Shown here: piece after piece, positions 63,001 through 64,000 of the stretch
Layout: each line of letters begins with the position of its first letter
Position numbering within the stretch: position 1 is the stretch's first letter
Assembly: GCA_008360975.2 (NCBI GenBank)
Contig: CM039187.1
Location: 17,811,094-17,875,093 of the forward strand
Source: Lichenostomus cassidix
Taxonomy: Eukaryota > Chordata > Aves > Passeriformes > Meliphagidae
Reading direction: 5' to 3'
Length of the DNA: 64,000 bases
The notes under the pieces: model-generated
Seen by the model: the letters and a program-made list of their open reading frames with translations, nothing else
Databases searched by the model: none
Told to the model about the DNA's origin: nothing
Translations under genes and position numbers: made by a program

Positions 63001-63891
63001 TTATTACAAAAGAAACACAGATGTCTGTAGGTTCTGTACATGCGGGAATATAACATTTGGAGAAATAAATAGCTCTGGATCACACAGAGGAACCAGTACT
63101 GTTCTCTCTGTGGTAATGAAGAACAGGATATGTTGTAGGCACAATATTATTAATAAATAGTGGGCAATGCAATACGAATCTGTAATTCAATTTAGGATTT
63201 CAGCTGAAATTGCTCTTTGGAGTTATAGATGGCAGTGAGCTCTGAAATTGAGTTAGTCCAAACAGGAACTGAGTCATGTGTAGCAATGGTCTAGGGAAGC
63301 ATAGAATCACAGTCAGCACTGGGCAAAATATTATTGACAGTACTATATTCACAGGGGGGAAAAAAGGCATTTGGTGGGCATAAAGAAAATTTAACTGAGT
63401 TTATAAATGAATGTCAGGCAGAAAAATAGGGGGGAAATGAAAGTCAACATTTCCATTTATTGATTTTTAAATGGCAACTTTATTTTAAAAACTGATTCAA
63501 GCTGAAAAACAATTATTAAAAGGTTTCATTAATCTGAAGCTGAAACATGACATTTTGGAAGGGGAAATTTTAATACTCTGCTTGCCTGAGAAAATAATTT
63601 TTACTTTCTGCACTATCTCCTAAATTTCTATTTTAGTTTAAGACAAAGAACCACAGTTCCTTGGTTTAGCCACTGAGCTGAAAGATTGCTTGTTATTTTA
63701 GACAAAATAAAGGCTGATATTATTCAAAAGGGAGGGGAGAGTCATTGCTTTAAATGTCACTAGCAATCTTCTCCAAGAGAAGAGATCAGTGTTTGGGGGT
63801 CTAATTTCTGAGTTTAAACAGATCCCAAAACGTTCAAACAAGAAATAGGAACAGTACAGCCAATGTCCATTTTGAGCCTTGCCAGAACTGA

Positions 63892-64000
63892 AGCACTGGC
63901 ACAGGTTGCCCAGAGAGCTGTTGGATGCCCTTCCCTGGGAACATTCTGGTTGGATGGGACTCTGAGCAAACTGATCCAGTAGATGTCTCTGCTCATTGCA
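63892..64000 (+). mobile_element. CR1 LINE 3' fragment, cut by the window edge
   Basis: ctggcacaggttgcccagag, then ggatgcccttccctgggaac, then ggttggatgggactctgagc follow the CR1 3' region in order. Confidence 0.8.

Larger units (their letters stand above)
58611..64000. other. Intergenic region downstream of ANXA8
   Basis: No recognisable gene. Contains a CpG-rich patch near 59.7-60.0 kb and a CR1 fragment at the right edge. Confidence 0.65.

Noticed and set aside
63300..63320. atagaatcacag resembling a CR1 end
   Set aside because: Too short; no CR1 body next to it.

Overview
The window looks like a piece of an avian nuclear chromosome. It has vertebrate exon/intron structure, CR1 LINE 3' ends typical of sauropsids, faint MIR-like SINE remnants and a young LTR retrovirus. 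No bacterial or plasmid features are present. The species is not identifiable from what I can see; a bird is an inference.

Layout: (1) 1-26,523, + strand: the last six coding exons of an anthrax-toxin-receptor family gene (transmembrane exon, cytoplasmic tail, proline-rich C terminus). The extracellular exons lie left of the window. The tail resembles ANTXR1, but the neighbour is annexin A8, which matches the vertebrate ANTXRL-ANXA8 pairing, so I call it ANTXRL. A likely 3' UTR runs to about 31.3 kb. (2) 31.3-40.0 kb: intergenic DNA with nothing recognised. (3) 40,066-58,271, + strand: a complete annexin A8 gene. Twelve coding exons join in phase into a 326-residue, four-repeat annexin, starting with a seven-codon first exon. 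(4) 41,807-47,771, - strand: a full-length endogenous retrovirus inside ANXA8 intron 1, antisense to the gene. It has two 511-bp LTRs, a tRNA-Lys primer binding site, gag, protease, reverse transcriptase, RNase H and integrase, and no recognisable env. (5) 58.6-64 kb: downstream intergenic DNA with a CpG-rich patch and a CR1 fragment at the right edge.

The most striking signal is in the retrovirus. Its two LTRs have equal length and differ at 13 positions. All 13 are G-to-A on the viral strand, confined to the 3' LTR; 12 of the 13 have the GG or GA context expected of cytidine-deaminase editing, and none is at CpG. The gag-pro-pol frame has no visible frameshift over about 4.6 kb but is broken by many stops, most explained by Trp-to-stop changes. 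Catalytic residues of protease, reverse transcriptase and integrase are changed in the same direction. This looks like a provirus hypermutated during reverse transcription and dead on arrival, notable because birds lack the APOBEC3 family.
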